A DNA stretch of 53,327 nucleotides, taken from NCBI GenBank assembly GCA_038203635.1, contig JBBRDT010000009.1, positions 1-53,327 of the forward strand, given 5' to 3'. Position numbers and translations under genes: made by a program. This document shows positions 1 through 7,969 of the stretch, one piece after another. Source of the stretch: DASRIA01 sp038203635. GTDB taxonomy: Bacteria > Actinomycetota > Thermoleophilia > Solirubrobacterales > JBBDJG01. Below the pieces are notes generated by a model, which had not been told where the DNA came from, did not search any database, and saw only the letters and a list, made by a program, of their open reading frames with translations. How positions within the stretch are numbered: position 1 is the stretch's first letter; every line of letters begins with the position of its first letter.

Positions 1-39
1 GTAACGCCCCCGCGACCCAACCCGGCCGATTTGCAGGCT

Positions 40-65
40 CTCCTCGCGAACTGCTTCGCGAAGAG
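40..65 (-). terminator. Hairpin downstream of tRNA-Tyr
   Basis: An inverted repeat lies just beyond the tRNA 3' end: arms 40-50 and 55-65, 11 bp with one mismatch, and a 4-nt loop. There is no U-tract, as is common in high-GC actinobacteria. A role as tRNA terminator is inferred from position. Confidence 0.5.
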
Positions 66-82
66 CGCCGATCATCGTTCTA

Positions 83-164
83 TGGGGGAGGTAGGACTTG
101 AACCTACGTAGGCTGAGCCGGCGGTTTTACAGACCGCTCCCTTTGACCACTCGGGCACTCCCCC
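83..164 (-). tRNA. tRNA-Tyr (anticodon GTA)
   Basis: Read on the minus strand this is a class II tRNA of about 82 nt. The 7-bp acceptor stem GGGGGAG (164-158) pairs with CTCCCCC (90-84), followed by discriminator A at 83. The anticodon stem GCGGT/ACCGC encloses the loop CTGTAAA, giving anticodon GTA (Tyr). A long variable arm and a T arm containing GGTTCAAGTCC follow. CCA is not encoded in full after the discriminator base. It stands alone, downstream of the sigma factor gene on the same strand. Confidence 0.95.
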
Positions 165-200
165 GGGAGGCGGCTCATTTTAGAGAGGCGGTGGACCGAC

Positions 201-1391
201 CTAGTGCAGGTTGCGCAGCCGCTGCGCCTCGGGCAGCCGCTGGAGCTTGCGCAGGGTGTTGTTCTCGATCTGGCGGATACGCTCGCGCGTGACGCCGAAG
301 GCCTGACCGACCTCCTCGAGCGTGTAGGGACGCTCGCCGGTGAGCCCGTAGCGCATCTCGATCACCTGGCGCTCGCGCTCGGGGAGCGCGTTGAGCGCAC
401 GCCACACGTCCTCCCGCTGCATGATCACGGTCGCGGACTCGAACGGGGACTCGGCGCTTTCGTCCTCGACGAAGTCGCCGAGCGCGGAGTCCTCTTCCTC
501 CCCGATCGGCTTCTCCAGCGACACGGGGAGCTGCGAGATGCGCAGGACGTCGCGCACCTCCCGCGATGAGCAACGCAGCTCACTCGCGATCTCCTCCGCG
601 GTCGGCTCGCGGCCCAGCTTCTGCACGAGCTGGCGCTCGACGTGGACCACGTTGTTCAGCTTCTCGACCATATGCACGGGGATCCGGATCGTGCGCGCCT
701 TGTCGGCGATCGCCCGTGTGACAGCCTGGCGGATCCACCAGGTCGCGTACGTGGAGAACTTGTAGCCCCGCCGATAGTCGAACTTCTCGACGGCGCGAAT
801 CAGGCCGAGCGACCCTTCCTGGATGAGGTCGAGGAAGGTCAGGCCCCGCCCGAGGTATCCCTTCGCTATCGACACGACCAGGCGCAGGTTGGCCTTCACC
901 ATCTGCTCCTTCGCCTGCATGTCGCCGCGCTCGATGCGCTTGGCGAGGAAGACCTCCTGCTCGGCTGTGAGCAGCTCGACCTTGCCGATCGAGCGCAGGT
1001 ACAGGCGCAGGGAGTCGAGGCTCGGCTCGACCGTGAGGTCGATCTCGGGCCGCTTCGCCGGTGGACCGTCGGGCTCCGCGGTCTCGACCACCTTCACGTC
1101 AGCCGTCGCAATGGAGGCGGGTTCGGTGTCCGCCGCGATCACCTCGACGCCGACTTCGGCCAGATGGCCGTACAGCTCACGCACCTGGTCGTCGGAGAGG
1201 TCCATCTCCTCCAGGCGTGTGGCGACCTCGTCCAGGGTCAGGTAGCCACGCTCCTGACCTTCCGTGATCAAATCGCGAAGCTCCTCGCCTTCCAGTGCTG
1301 CGTCGGCGAGAAGCGTTTCCTCTCGTGCTGCCAGCTCTAGCCTCGCTGTCGCTGCGAACCCGTGCCCTATCCCCCGATCGGGCCTCAGCAC
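201..1391 (-). CDS. rpoD: RpoD-family (group 1/2) RNA polymerase sigma factor
   Basis: A sigma-70 subunit that directs RNA polymerase to promoters. An N-terminal region 1.1-like part (ITEGQERGYLTLDEV) is followed by region 1.2 (SLRLYLRSIGKVELLTAEQE), region 2 with the -10 recognition helix (FDLIQEGSLGLIRAVEKF-like, then KFSTYATWWIRQA), region 3 (IRIPVHMVEKLNN) and region 4 with the -35 helix-turn-helix (YTLEEVGQAFGVTRERIRQIE). The full domain set and a tail ending in LRNLH fit a housekeeping sigma. The start is uncertain: GTG at 1391 has GGAGG at 1400-1396 with a 4-nt spacer, while ATG at 1469 would add 26 residues without a clear ribosome site. It is divergent from folE2. A second sigma-70 lies 1.6 kb away, so this could be principal or group 2. 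Confidence 0.93.
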   Translation of the reverse strand: MLRPDRGIGHGFAATARLELAAREETLLADAALEGEELRDLITEGQERGYLTLDEVATRLEEMDLSDDQVRELYGHLAEVGVEVIAADTEPASIATADVKVVETAEPDGPPAKRPEIDLTVEPSLDSLRLYLRSIGKVELLTAEQEVFLAKRIERGDMQAKEQMVKANLRLVVSIAKGYLGRGLTFLDLIQEGSLGLIRAVEKFDYRRGYKFSTYATWWIRQAVTRAIADKARTIRIPVHMVEKLNNVVHVERQLVQKLGREPTAEEIASELRCSSREVRDVLRISQLPVSLEKPIGEEEDSALGDFVEDESAESPFESATVIMQREDVWRALNALPERERQVIEMRYGLTGERPYTLEEVGQAFGVTRERIRQIENNTLRKLQRLPEAQRLRNLH

Positions 1392-1536
1392 GTATCCTCC
1401 ACTTTGCCCTCCCAAGCCGCGACGTCCGCCGCGACCGCCTTGTCTGCGCCGTATAACGACAGCACGCATCCTCAGCCGCGTCTGAGTATAGCTGCGTATC
1501 GGTAATCTCGTCTTCCCGATGGAAGCTCGCTCGAAA

Positions 1537-2529
1537 ATGACACTTACGCAGCAGGAACCCGATGTGCAGGCGCGGCGGCCGGCGACCGGCGTGAGCCTCT
1601 CACGGGTCGGCGTCACCGGCGTCGAGAAGATCCTCCGGATCCGCACGCACGACGACGAGCAGCTGTACCACGCAACGCTCGAGTGCTACGTGGACCTCAA
1701 CCCGCTCCAGGCCGGCGTGCACATGTCTCGATTCGAGGAGATCGTGAACGAGGCCGTCGACGCCGTCGTGATCGGCGAGGCCCTGAAAGCCGAGGGGCTG
1801 GCAGCACACATCGCCGAGCGTGTGCGCGAGCGCCAGCATGGCCTGCGCGCCGAGGTCACCATCAGAGCGCGCTACCCGGAGTACAAGCAGACCCCCGTGT
1901 CAGGGCTCACGACACAGGAGCTGTACACGCTGATCGGCACCGCCGTCGCCTCGGAGCACGGGGTGAGGCGGCTGGTCGGCGTCGAGGCGCAGGGGATGAC
2001 GGCGTGCCCGTGCGCCCAGGAGCTGGTCGCAGCCGCGTCCCGCGAGCGGCTCGTGAAGCAGGGCTTCACCGACGATGAGATCGAGCGGGTGTTCGAAGCC
2101 GTTCCGGTCGCCACGCACAACCAGCGTGGTATCGGAAGCCTCTACGTCGGCTGCCCCGAGGGCTGCGAAACCGAACTGCGCGCGGAGACCCTGCTGCGCA
2201 TCGTCGAGGAGTCGATGAGCTCCGAGATATTCGAGCTGATGAAGCGCTCCGACGAGCGCGCGGTGGTCGAGAAGGCGCACCGCCGCCCGCGTTTCGTCGA
2301 GGACTGCGTGCGCGAGATGCTACGCGGGCTGATCGACGCCCTACCTGCACTGCCGGACCACGCGTTCATCCTCGCGCGACAGGAGAACCTCGAGACCATC
2401 CACCAGCACAACGTCGTCGCAGAGCGCTACGGCCTGCTCGAGGAGATCCGCACCGAGCTGGACAGCGGGAAGCACTCGCCGCATCACCTGACGATGCGCG
2501 AGTGGCTAGAGACCCCCGCGTCTCGCTGA
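1537..2529 (+). CDS. folE2: GTP cyclohydrolase I type IB (FolE2/MptA family)
   Basis: Converts GTP to 7,8-dihydroneopterin triphosphate, the first step of folate/pterin synthesis, using the non-canonical FolE2 fold. Recognisable blocks are SLSRVGVTGVEKILRI near the N-terminus, HMSRFEEIVNEA, RARYPEYKQTPVSG and the cysteine motif GMTACPCAQELV. The length (330 aa) is near the family's usual 270-320. ATG 1537 has GGAAG 11 nt upstream; an in-frame ATG at 1519 would add six residues. The gene is divergent from the sigma gene, and its 3' end overlaps convergent pgsA by 24 nt. In other bacteria FolE2 often backs up zinc-dependent FolE under zinc limitation; no Zur site was identified here. Confidence 0.93.
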   Translation: MTLTQQEPDVQARRPATGVSLSRVGVTGVEKILRIRTHDDEQLYHATLECYVDLNPLQAGVHMSRFEEIVNEAVDAVVIGEALKAEGLAAHIAERVRERQHGLRAEVTIRARYPEYKQTPVSGLTTQELYTLIGTAVASEHGVRRLVGVEAQGMTACPCAQELVAAASRERLVKQGFTDDEIERVFEAVPVATHNQRGIGSLYVGCPEGCETELRAETLLRIVEESMSSEIFELMKRSDERAVVEKAHRRPRFVEDCVREMLRGLIDALPALPDHAFILARQENLETIHQHNVVAERYGLLEEIRTELDSGKHSPHHLTMREWLETPASR

Positions 2530-3072
2530 GGCCTTGCGCCGCGCCTGTTCCAGGTGGCGTCGCATGCCAAAGACGTAGTCGGCACCGGAGATGACGGTCA
2601 TCGCGACCGCCGCGTAGAGCAGCAGGTCGACACCGAGCGGCGTGTCCTCGAACGCGATCACCCCAAAGATCGCGGCCACCTGCAGGATCGTCTTTGCCTT
2701 GCCGAGCCACGACGCAGGGATCACGACCCCGCGCTCCACCGCCACCATCCGCAGCATCGTGACTGCGAGCTCGCGGGCGATGATCACCATCGCGACCCAC
2801 GGCGCGATCCGATCCAGGGACACCAGGGAGATCAGAGGCGCGATGATCAGCAGCTTGTCGGCCAGCGGGTCCATCAGCTTGCCGAAGTTCGTGACGGCGC
2901 CGCGCGACCGCGCGATGTAGCCGTCGAGGCCGTCCGTGAACGCTGCCACCGCAAAGACGACGGCAGCGATCGTGTCCGCGTTCGGCGTCTCCTCGAGGAG
3001 CGCGACAACGATCACCGGCACCATCACGATGCGCAATAACGTCAGGATGTTCGGGACCGTGAGAGGAAGCAC
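2506..3072 (-). CDS. pgsA: CDP-diacylglycerol--glycerol-3-phosphate 3-phosphatidyltransferase
   Basis: A membrane enzyme transferring a phosphatidyl group from CDP-diacylglycerol to glycerol-3-phosphate, the committed step to phosphatidylglycerol and cardiolipin. The CDP-alcohol phosphotransferase motif DG-x2-DG-x2-AR-x8-G-x3-D-x3-D is complete (DGLDGYIARSRGAVTNFG then KLMDPLAD). The N-terminus NILTLLRIVMVPVIV is the first membrane segment, with several more following. Its 188 aa match the family. The 3' end overlaps folE2 convergently. Between it and the sigma gene downstream on the same strand is a short tandem AGTCGGC repeat (3088-3105). Confidence 0.93.
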   Translation of the reverse strand: MLPLTVPNILTLLRIVMVPVIVVALLEETPNADTIAAVVFAVAAFTDGLDGYIARSRGAVTNFGKLMDPLADKLLIIAPLISLVSLDRIAPWVAMVIIARELAVTMLRMVAVERGVVIPASWLGKAKTILQVAAIFGVIAFEDTPLGVDLLLYAAVAMTVISGADYVFGMRRHLEQARRKASARRGGL

Positions 3073-3105
3073 CTGCGCCGAGACTACAGTCGGCAGTCGG
3101 CAGTC

Positions 3106-3948
3106 TTAGGCTACTTCGCGAACTGCTTCTAGCTCGCGCGTGTGCGCCAGGCGCTCGAGCGCGCAGCTCTCGAGGTGGCGCACCTCGGCCCGTGAGACAC
3201 CGAGGCTGCGCACGACCTGCTCGACCGACTGCGGGCGGCGGTCGTCGGTGAGCCCGTAGCGGCGGCGCAGGATCTCGCGCTCCGGCGCGGGCAGTTCGGA
3301 CACCGCGCGCTGCACCACCTGCTCGCGCACCTCGCGGTCCAGCTCCTCGACCGGCTCCTCTTCTTCACTCGCGAACAGCTCGCCCAGCGAGGTGCCGTCG
3401 TCCTCACCGACAGGGCGATCGAGGCTTGTCACCGCGCGGGCGGCCTCGCGAACCTCGCGCACCTGGTGCAGAGGCAGCTCCACCTCGGTGGCCAACTCCT
3501 CTTCGGTCGGCTCGCGCCCGTAGCGCGCGGTCAACACGGGGACTGTGCGGCGGATCTTCCGCTCGCGCTGGAGCACGTGAACCGGGATCCGGATCGTGCG
3601 CGCCTTGTAGGCGATGCCCCGCTCGATGGACTGGCGGATCCAGGGCGTCGCGTAGGTGGAGAACTTCAGGCCGCGTCGCCAGTCGAACTTCTCGACCGCG
3701 CGGATCAGGCCCAGGATGCCCTCCTGGATCAGGTCCGTGATCGGTACGTCCTGGCCGCGGTAGTGCTTTGCGATCGAGACCACGAGGCGCAGGTTCGAGT
3801 TGACCATCCGCTCCTTGGCGTCGAAGTCACCCCGCTCGATCCGCTGGGCGAGATCGCTCTCCTCACCGGCGGTCAGCAGGGAGTGCCGGCTGACCTCGTT
3901 GAGGAACAGCTGCAGAGAGTCGGGCTCGAGCAGGGGCTGATGGGCCAC
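3106..3948 (-). CDS. Sigma-70 family RNA polymerase sigma factor, group 2 type
   Basis: A 280-aa sigma-70 lacking region 1.1. It begins with a region 1.2-like block (DSLQLFLNEVSRHSLLTAGEE) and retains region 2 (LRLVVSIAKHYRGQD, KFSTYATPWIRQSIERG), region 3 (RTIRIPVHVLQRERKIRRT) and region 4 (EREILRRRYGLTDD). The -35 helix (QSVEQVVRSLGVSRAEVRHLE) diverges clearly from that of the RpoD-like protein at 201-1391 (glutamates and alanines replace the usual T-RERIRQIE). That suggests different -35 preference and an alternative, stress or stationary-phase role; this is inference. It is the nearest sigma gene to the RsbU-like phosphatase at 5589, but no anti-sigma adjoins it. Confidence 0.9.
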   Translation of the reverse strand: MAHQPLLEPDSLQLFLNEVSRHSLLTAGEESDLAQRIERGDFDAKERMVNSNLRLVVSIAKHYRGQDVPITDLIQEGILGLIRAVEKFDWRRGLKFSTYATPWIRQSIERGIAYKARTIRIPVHVLQRERKIRRTVPVLTARYGREPTEEELATEVELPLHQVREVREAARAVTSLDRPVGEDDGTSLGELFASEEEEPVEELDREVREQVVQRAVSELPAPEREILRRRYGLTDDRRPQSVEQVVRSLGVSRAEVRHLESCALERLAHTRELEAVREVA

Positions 3949-4006
3949 ACAAGGTTGTATTGCCCCTGCTCAACGTGCGAAACAAAAGAGAGGGGCCGGG
4001 ATTACG

Positions 4007-4957
4007 ATGCGGGCGATGCCCGCCCTCTCGCCCCCGGTGATGCCGCAGCTAGCGCTGTCTCGCGCGGCCCTGCCCGAGGGCGAGGAGTGGGCCTACGAGC
4101 CCAAGTGGGACGGCTTCCGCGCGCTGGCGTTTGTGAACGGGGATGAGAGCTTTGTTCAGTCGCGCAACGGCAAACCGCTCGGCCGGTACTTCCCGGAGCT
4201 CGAGTTCCCGCCGGGCGACTATGTGCTCGACGGGGAGCTGGTGGTGTTCGGCGAGGACGGAAAGCAGGAGTTCGAGGTGCTCCAGCAGCGAATCCACCCG
4301 GCGGAGTCGCGCATTCGCAAGCTGGCGGAGGAGACCCCGGTGCGGTTCGTCGCCTTCGACCTGCTCGCGGACGAGGGCGAATCGCTGCTGGACGAGCCGT
4401 TCGAACGCCGCCGCGCGCGCCTGGAGAAGCGGGTGCAAAAGCCGCTCGACCTAACCCCGTGGACGACGAACCTCGCCGACGCCGATCCGTGGCTGCAGGG
4501 AGCCGAGGGCGTGATCGCCAAGCAGCTCGACGCGCCCTACCGGCCGGGGGAGCGGACCGGGATGGTGAAGGTGAAGCGCGTGCGGACCATCGACACCGTG
4601 ATCGTCGGCTGGCGCCCCGGCAAGGAGGAGGGCACGCTCGGTTCGTTGATCCTCGGTCTATACAACGAGGCCGGGGAATTGCAGGTCGTTGGTCACACCT
4701 CCGGCTTCAAGGCGAAGGAGAAGCGCGAGCTGCCGGCGTTCCTTGCTCCCTACGAGACCGGCGAGCGTGGCAGCGGCGACCCGAGCCGCTGGGATGCGGG
4801 ACGCGAGCTCGAGTGGCGTTCGGTGCGACCCGAGCTGGTGGCCGAGGTCACGTTCGACCACGTCAGCGGCCGCCGCATCCGCCACGGCGCGAAGCTAAAA
4901 CGCTGGCGCGAGGACAAAGACCCGCGCGAGTGCAAGATCGACCAGCTGGAAAAGTAA
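4007..4957 (+). CDS. ligC: ATP-dependent DNA ligase, LigC-like
   Basis: Seals DNA nicks using ATP. The adenylation domain shows motif I EPKWDGFRA with the AMP-accepting Lys33, motif Ia SRNGK, motif III LDGELVVF, motif IV EGVIAKQL and motif V MVKVKR. A C-terminal OB-fold follows from about residue 210, ending RHGAKLKRWREDKDP. At 316 aa it is a minimal two-domain ligase like mycobacterial LigC, with no phosphoesterase or polymerase domain. ATG 4007 is used; ATG 4016 (Met4) is an alternative. It stands alone between the divergent sigma gene and a convergent SnoaL gene. A separate three-domain LigD lies at 34243. Confidence 0.9.
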   Translation: MRAMPALSPPVMPQLALSRAALPEGEEWAYEPKWDGFRALAFVNGDESFVQSRNGKPLGRYFPELEFPPGDYVLDGELVVFGEDGKQEFEVLQQRIHPAESRIRKLAEETPVRFVAFDLLADEGESLLDEPFERRRARLEKRVQKPLDLTPWTTNLADADPWLQGAEGVIAKQLDAPYRPGERTGMVKVKRVRTIDTVIVGWRPGKEEGTLGSLILGLYNEAGELQVVGHTSGFKAKEKRELPAFLAPYETGERGSGDPSRWDAGRELEWRSVRPELVAEVTFDHVSGRRIRHGAKLKRWREDKDPRECKIDQLEK

Positions 4958-5001
4958 AACCGGGATGCTCCGAGGGTTCGGCTCACACCCCTTTCAACAG
5001 C

Positions 5002-5044
5002 CTGATATCGCCATCGGTATCACTGATACCGCCGGTGATATCAG
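5002..5044. terminator. Nested palindromic hairpin, likely bidirectional terminator
   Basis: Outer arms CTGATATC (5002-5009) and GATATCAG (5037-5044) enclose partial pairing and a perfect inner hairpin GGTATC (5016-5021), loop ACT, GATACC (5025-5030). It lies between convergent ligC and the SnoaL gene, which suits termination in both directions. There is no T-run. Confidence 0.55.
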
Positions 5045-5061
5045 CGGCGGCGACGCCGCTG
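5042..5061. terminator. GNRA-capped hairpin in the convergent gap
   Basis: A perfect 8-bp stem, CAGCGGCG (5042-5049) with CGCCGCTG (5054-5061), closes on the tetraloop GCGA. It directly follows the nested palindrome and may form the second half of a bidirectional terminator, or compete with the first hairpin, since they share 5042-5044. Confidence 0.45.
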
Positions 5062-5076
5062 CGGCACGGCTGCCGC

Positions 5077-5529
5077 TCAGTCGAGGAGGCCGACCTGGCG
5101 CAGAATCGCGACCGAGTCGGAGTAGACGTCCTTGCGCTTGACGAGCCCGTCCTCGAAGGGGATCACGTCCATGCCGTCCCACGTCACCCGCCGGCCGGTC
5201 GGCTCTGCGACGAGATCGCCGCGTCGCATGGTGCTCGTATGGGTGGCGGTCGCCGTCCACTCCTGCACCACGAGGCCGTCCCTTACATAGAGGCGGCGCG
5301 CCTCGAAGCGGATGTCGGGCCACGTCTCGAAGATGGAAGCGAGGTGATCACGGACATCGTCACCCTCGACGCTCTCCCCCGCGGTGTGGTTGTGGAACAC
5401 CATGTCCGGCGCGTGCATGGCCATGATGGCCTCGACGTCGTGCGCGTTCCAGGCCTCGTTGTAGCGGTCGATCGCCTCTGCCAGGGCGGCGGGCGAGTCG
5501 CTCTCGGTGACGGGGACGTCCCCAGGCAT
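5077..5529 (-). CDS. SnoaL-like / nuclear transport factor 2-fold protein
   Basis: A 150-aa cone-fold protein of the SnoaL-like polyketide-cyclase/ester-cyclase type. The N-terminal block AIDRYNEAWNAHDVEAIMAM, then PDMVFHNHTAG, DHLASIFETWPDIRFE and a strand-rich C-terminus (WTATATHTSTM, GMDVIPFEDGLVKRKDVYSD) are typical. Family members are cyclases, isomerases or binding proteins; the substrate here is not predictable. Start chosen at ATG 5529 because a longer frame from 5604 would overlap the divergent phosphatase gene and lacks family-like sequence. No strong ribosome site is seen. The gene runs toward ligC, with hairpins between. Confidence 0.8.
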   Translation of the reverse strand: MPGDVPVTESDSPAALAEAIDRYNEAWNAHDVEAIMAMHAPDMVFHNHTAGESVEGDDVRDHLASIFETWPDIRFEARRLYVRDGLVVQEWTATATHTSTMRRGDLVAEPTGRRVTWDGMDVIPFEDGLVKRKDVYSDSVAILRQVGLLD

Positions 5530-5588
5530 GGCTGGATCATAGGACTGGGCAGCGATGCGGATAGAGTCAGCCCAGGGAGGCAATCCGA

Positions 5589-7265
5589 ATGGCGCGGGCG
5601 ACAAGCGAGAGAATCGGGGTCACACCGCACGGCCTGGACACGCGCCTCGTGGATGAGGTCGACGTGGCCGTGATCGCGACCGACCCCGGCGGGGTCGTGC
5701 TGCGCTGGAACCGGCACGCCGAGCAGATCTACGGCTGGACGGCCGAGGAGGCCGTGGGCCACACCCTCCAGGACCTCGCCATCGGCCCGGCGGATGTGCG
5801 GTTCGCCCAGAAGGTCATGCGCAAGGTGTCGCGCGGTGACACCTGGGAGGGAGACTTCGCGGTCCGGCACCGGGACGGGAGCGCCCGCACCGTGCACGCC
5901 CGGATCGTCCCGTTCTACGACCCGGACGGCGAGCTGGTGGCGATGGTGGGCTTCTCGACCGACGTGACCATGGAGCGCCGCCGCGAGGAAGAACGCCAGC
6001 GCGACCAGCTCGAGCTCGCGTACCTCGCGCGGGCGAGCTCGATCCTCGACTCGTCGTTGGAGTTGTCGGTGACCCTTCAGCAGCTGGCGGAGCTGGCCGT
6101 GCCGTTCATCGGCGACGGGTGCATGGTTGACGTGCGCCGCGATGACGGCACGATCGAGCGCTTTGCCATGGCGGCCGTGGACGACGAGCTGCGCGACGGC
6201 TTCGTGCGCCTGAATCGCCACCCGATCGACCCCGCGGGCGAGCATCCGATCGCGCGCGCGATGCGCACCGGACAGGCGCAGCTGCCGGAGCACATCGACC
6301 AGGAGGAACGGGCGCCGTGGGCAACCACGCCCGAGCACCTCGAGGACCTGCGGCGCTTTCCCGGGCGGCTCGGGATGGTCGCTCCCATCAAGTCGGGAGA
6401 CCGGCTGCTGGGAACCTTGTCGATCGCCCTGTCGCCGCGCCACGAGAACTTCGGCGACCGCGAGGTCACGCTCATCAAAGAGCTCGCGCGCCGTGCCTCG
6501 ACCGCGATCGAGAACGCGCGGCTGTACGCGGAGCGGACCTACATCGCGGAGACGCTGCAGCAGAGCCTGCTGCCGGTGAACCTTCCCGCCGTGGCGGGAT
6601 TCGACCTCGCCGCGATCTACCAGCCGGCCGCCGGCGGCACCGAGGTCGGCGGAGACTTCTATGACGTGTTCGAGACCTGCGGCGGCGACTGGGCCGTCGC
6701 GATCGCCGACGTCTGCGGCAAGGGCGTCGAGGCCGCGGCCGTCACCGCGCTCACCCGGCACACGCTGCGCGCGGCCGCCCTGCATCGCGCCGGGCCGGCC
6801 GAGATGCTCGAGACCGTCAACGACGCGCTGCTGCTCAATTTCAAGGGAAGCCAGTTCTGCACCGTCGCCCTGGGCGTGGTCGAGCGCGCCGCGCGGTCCG
6901 CGCGCCTGACGCTGACGCTCGGCGGCCACCCCGCTCCCTTGATCCTGCGGGCGGACGGCAGCGTCGACACCGCGGGGACGCCCGGCTCCCTGCTTGGCGT
7001 GCTCCAGAGCCCCGACCTGCACGAGGTCGAGGCCATGATGGAGCCGGGGGACACACTGCTGCTCTTCACGGATGGTGCGATCGAGACCAAGACCAAGCGC
7101 GGCCGGATCGAGATCGAGGGGCTCAAGCGGATCCTCGGCCGCTGCGCGGGCCTCCACGCGATGGAGGTCGTTACGCGGGTCGAGAACGAGATCTCCCTGC
7201 GGCGCGAGGGCAAGGAGCCCGACGACCTCGCGCTGCTGGCGATGCGCTTCGCCGGCACCCCGTAG
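5589..7265 (+). CDS. PAS-GAF-PP2C (RsbU/SpoIIE-type) serine phosphatase
   Basis: A 558-aa soluble signalling phosphatase expected to dephosphorylate an anti-anti-sigma (RsbV-like) protein and so release an alternative sigma factor. Domains in order: PAS (about 20-130, DPGGVVLRWNRHAEQIYGW), coiled linker (128-145), GAF (about 150-315) and PP2C/SpoIIE (about 330-556). Metal-binding acids are visible in GGDFYD (Asp356), IADVCGKG (Asp374) and FTDGAIE (Asp495). A good Shine-Dalgarno, GGGAGG at 5575-5580, precedes ATG 5589. No RsbV gene adjoins it; an RsbW-like ATPase lies at 31176 and alternative sigma factors are nearby. Partners are inferred, not shown. Confidence 0.92.
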   Translation: MARATSERIGVTPHGLDTRLVDEVDVAVIATDPGGVVLRWNRHAEQIYGWTAEEAVGHTLQDLAIGPADVRFAQKVMRKVSRGDTWEGDFAVRHRDGSARTVHARIVPFYDPDGELVAMVGFSTDVTMERRREEERQRDQLELAYLARASSILDSSLELSVTLQQLAELAVPFIGDGCMVDVRRDDGTIERFAMAAVDDELRDGFVRLNRHPIDPAGEHPIARAMRTGQAQLPEHIDQEERAPWATTPEHLEDLRRFPGRLGMVAPIKSGDRLLGTLSIALSPRHENFGDREVTLIKELARRASTAIENARLYAERTYIAETLQQSLLPVNLPAVAGFDLAAIYQPAAGGTEVGGDFYDVFETCGGDWAVAIADVCGKGVEAAAVTALTRHTLRAAALHRAGPAEMLETVNDALLLNFKGSQFCTVALGVVERAARSARLTLTLGGHPAPLILRADGSVDTAGTPGSLLGVLQSPDLHEVEAMMEPGDTLLLFTDGAIETKTKRGRIEIEGLKRILGRCAGLHAMEVVTRVENEISLRREGKEPDDLALLAMRFAGTP

Positions 7266-7288
7266 GCGTAAAGCCGGCTGGCAGAGCG

Positions 7289-7969
7289 TCAGAGCTTCGT
7301 CACGATCAGCGGCGCGGACGTCGGCTTCGCGCTGCCGCCCGGCGGCTCCAGCGTGACCATCACCTGGTCGGCGTCGTCGAGCCCGTCCGGGATCGCGGCG
7401 GCCCCGCTGCCGTTCTCGTGCACCTGGAACAGCGTCGACGGCTCCACCCTGCTGCCGCGCGCGATCCACACTTCGTAGATGCCGTCCTTGTGCTGCGGCA
7501 GTCCCGACACGCGCAGGATCCCCTGGTCGCCGGTGCGCTCCACCACCGCGGTCGCGCCGGGCGGCGCTTGCGCGCGCGCCGTGACCGTCTGATCGTCGCT
7601 GCCACCGCCGGACCCGAGGGCGTAGGCGCCGACGGCGACGGCCGCCAGCACGACCGCAGTCATCGCGAGCGCCGGGCGCGGGATCGCGAACAGGTCGCGC
7701 CATGAACGGCGGCGGCGCGGCGCGGCGGCGGGCCCGGCCTCGGCGCGGACGGTCTCCATCAGGCGCTTGCGCAGCGCGGGTGGCGGCTCGACCTGCTTCA
7801 CGGCGGCGGGCAGCATGTCGACGGAGCCCTGCAGCCAACGGGCCCGCTCCTGGCAGCGCGCGCAGCCGTCGAGGTGGCGCTCGAAGCGGCGCTTCTCGTC
7901 GCTCGCCAGCGCGTCGAGCATGTAGGCGGCGAGGTCGTCCTCGAACTTCATGTGGTCGTGCTCGTTCAC
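7289..7969 (-). CDS. rskA: Anti-sigma factor with zinc-binding N-terminus and RskA-type C-terminus
   Basis: A membrane anti-sigma factor that should hold the ECF sigma factor encoded just upstream. The cytoplasmic N-terminus carries the anti-sigma zinc motif H-x3-C-x2-C (HLDGCARC; His32, Cys36, Cys39). A single membrane helix spans about 100-119 (ALAMTAVVLAAVAVGAYALG), and the extracytoplasmic part resembles the anti-sigma-K domain (YEVWIARGSRVEPSTLFQV). 226 aa. The GTG start at 7969 overlaps the sigma stop by 4 nt (GTGA), with GGAGG upstream, so translation is coupled. Regulated proteolysis of RskA releases SigK in mycobacteria; the same logic is likely here. Confidence 0.92.
   Translation of the reverse strand: MNEHDHMKFEDDLAAYMLDALASDEKRRFERHLDGCARCQERARWLQGSVDMLPAAVKQVEPPPALRKRLMETVRAEAGPAAAPRRRRSWRDLFAIPRPALAMTAVVLAAVAVGAYALGSGGGSDDQTVTARAQAPPGATAVVERTGDQGILRVSGLPQHKDGIYEVWIARGSRVEPSTLFQVHENGSGAAAIPDGLDDADQVMVTLEPPGGSAKPTSAPLIVTKL

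Noticed and set aside
44..3129. A 14-nt identity TCGCGAACTGCTTC at 44-57 and 3116-3129
   Set aside because: The second copy is inside the sigma gene's last codons, and the flanks do not match; most likely chance.
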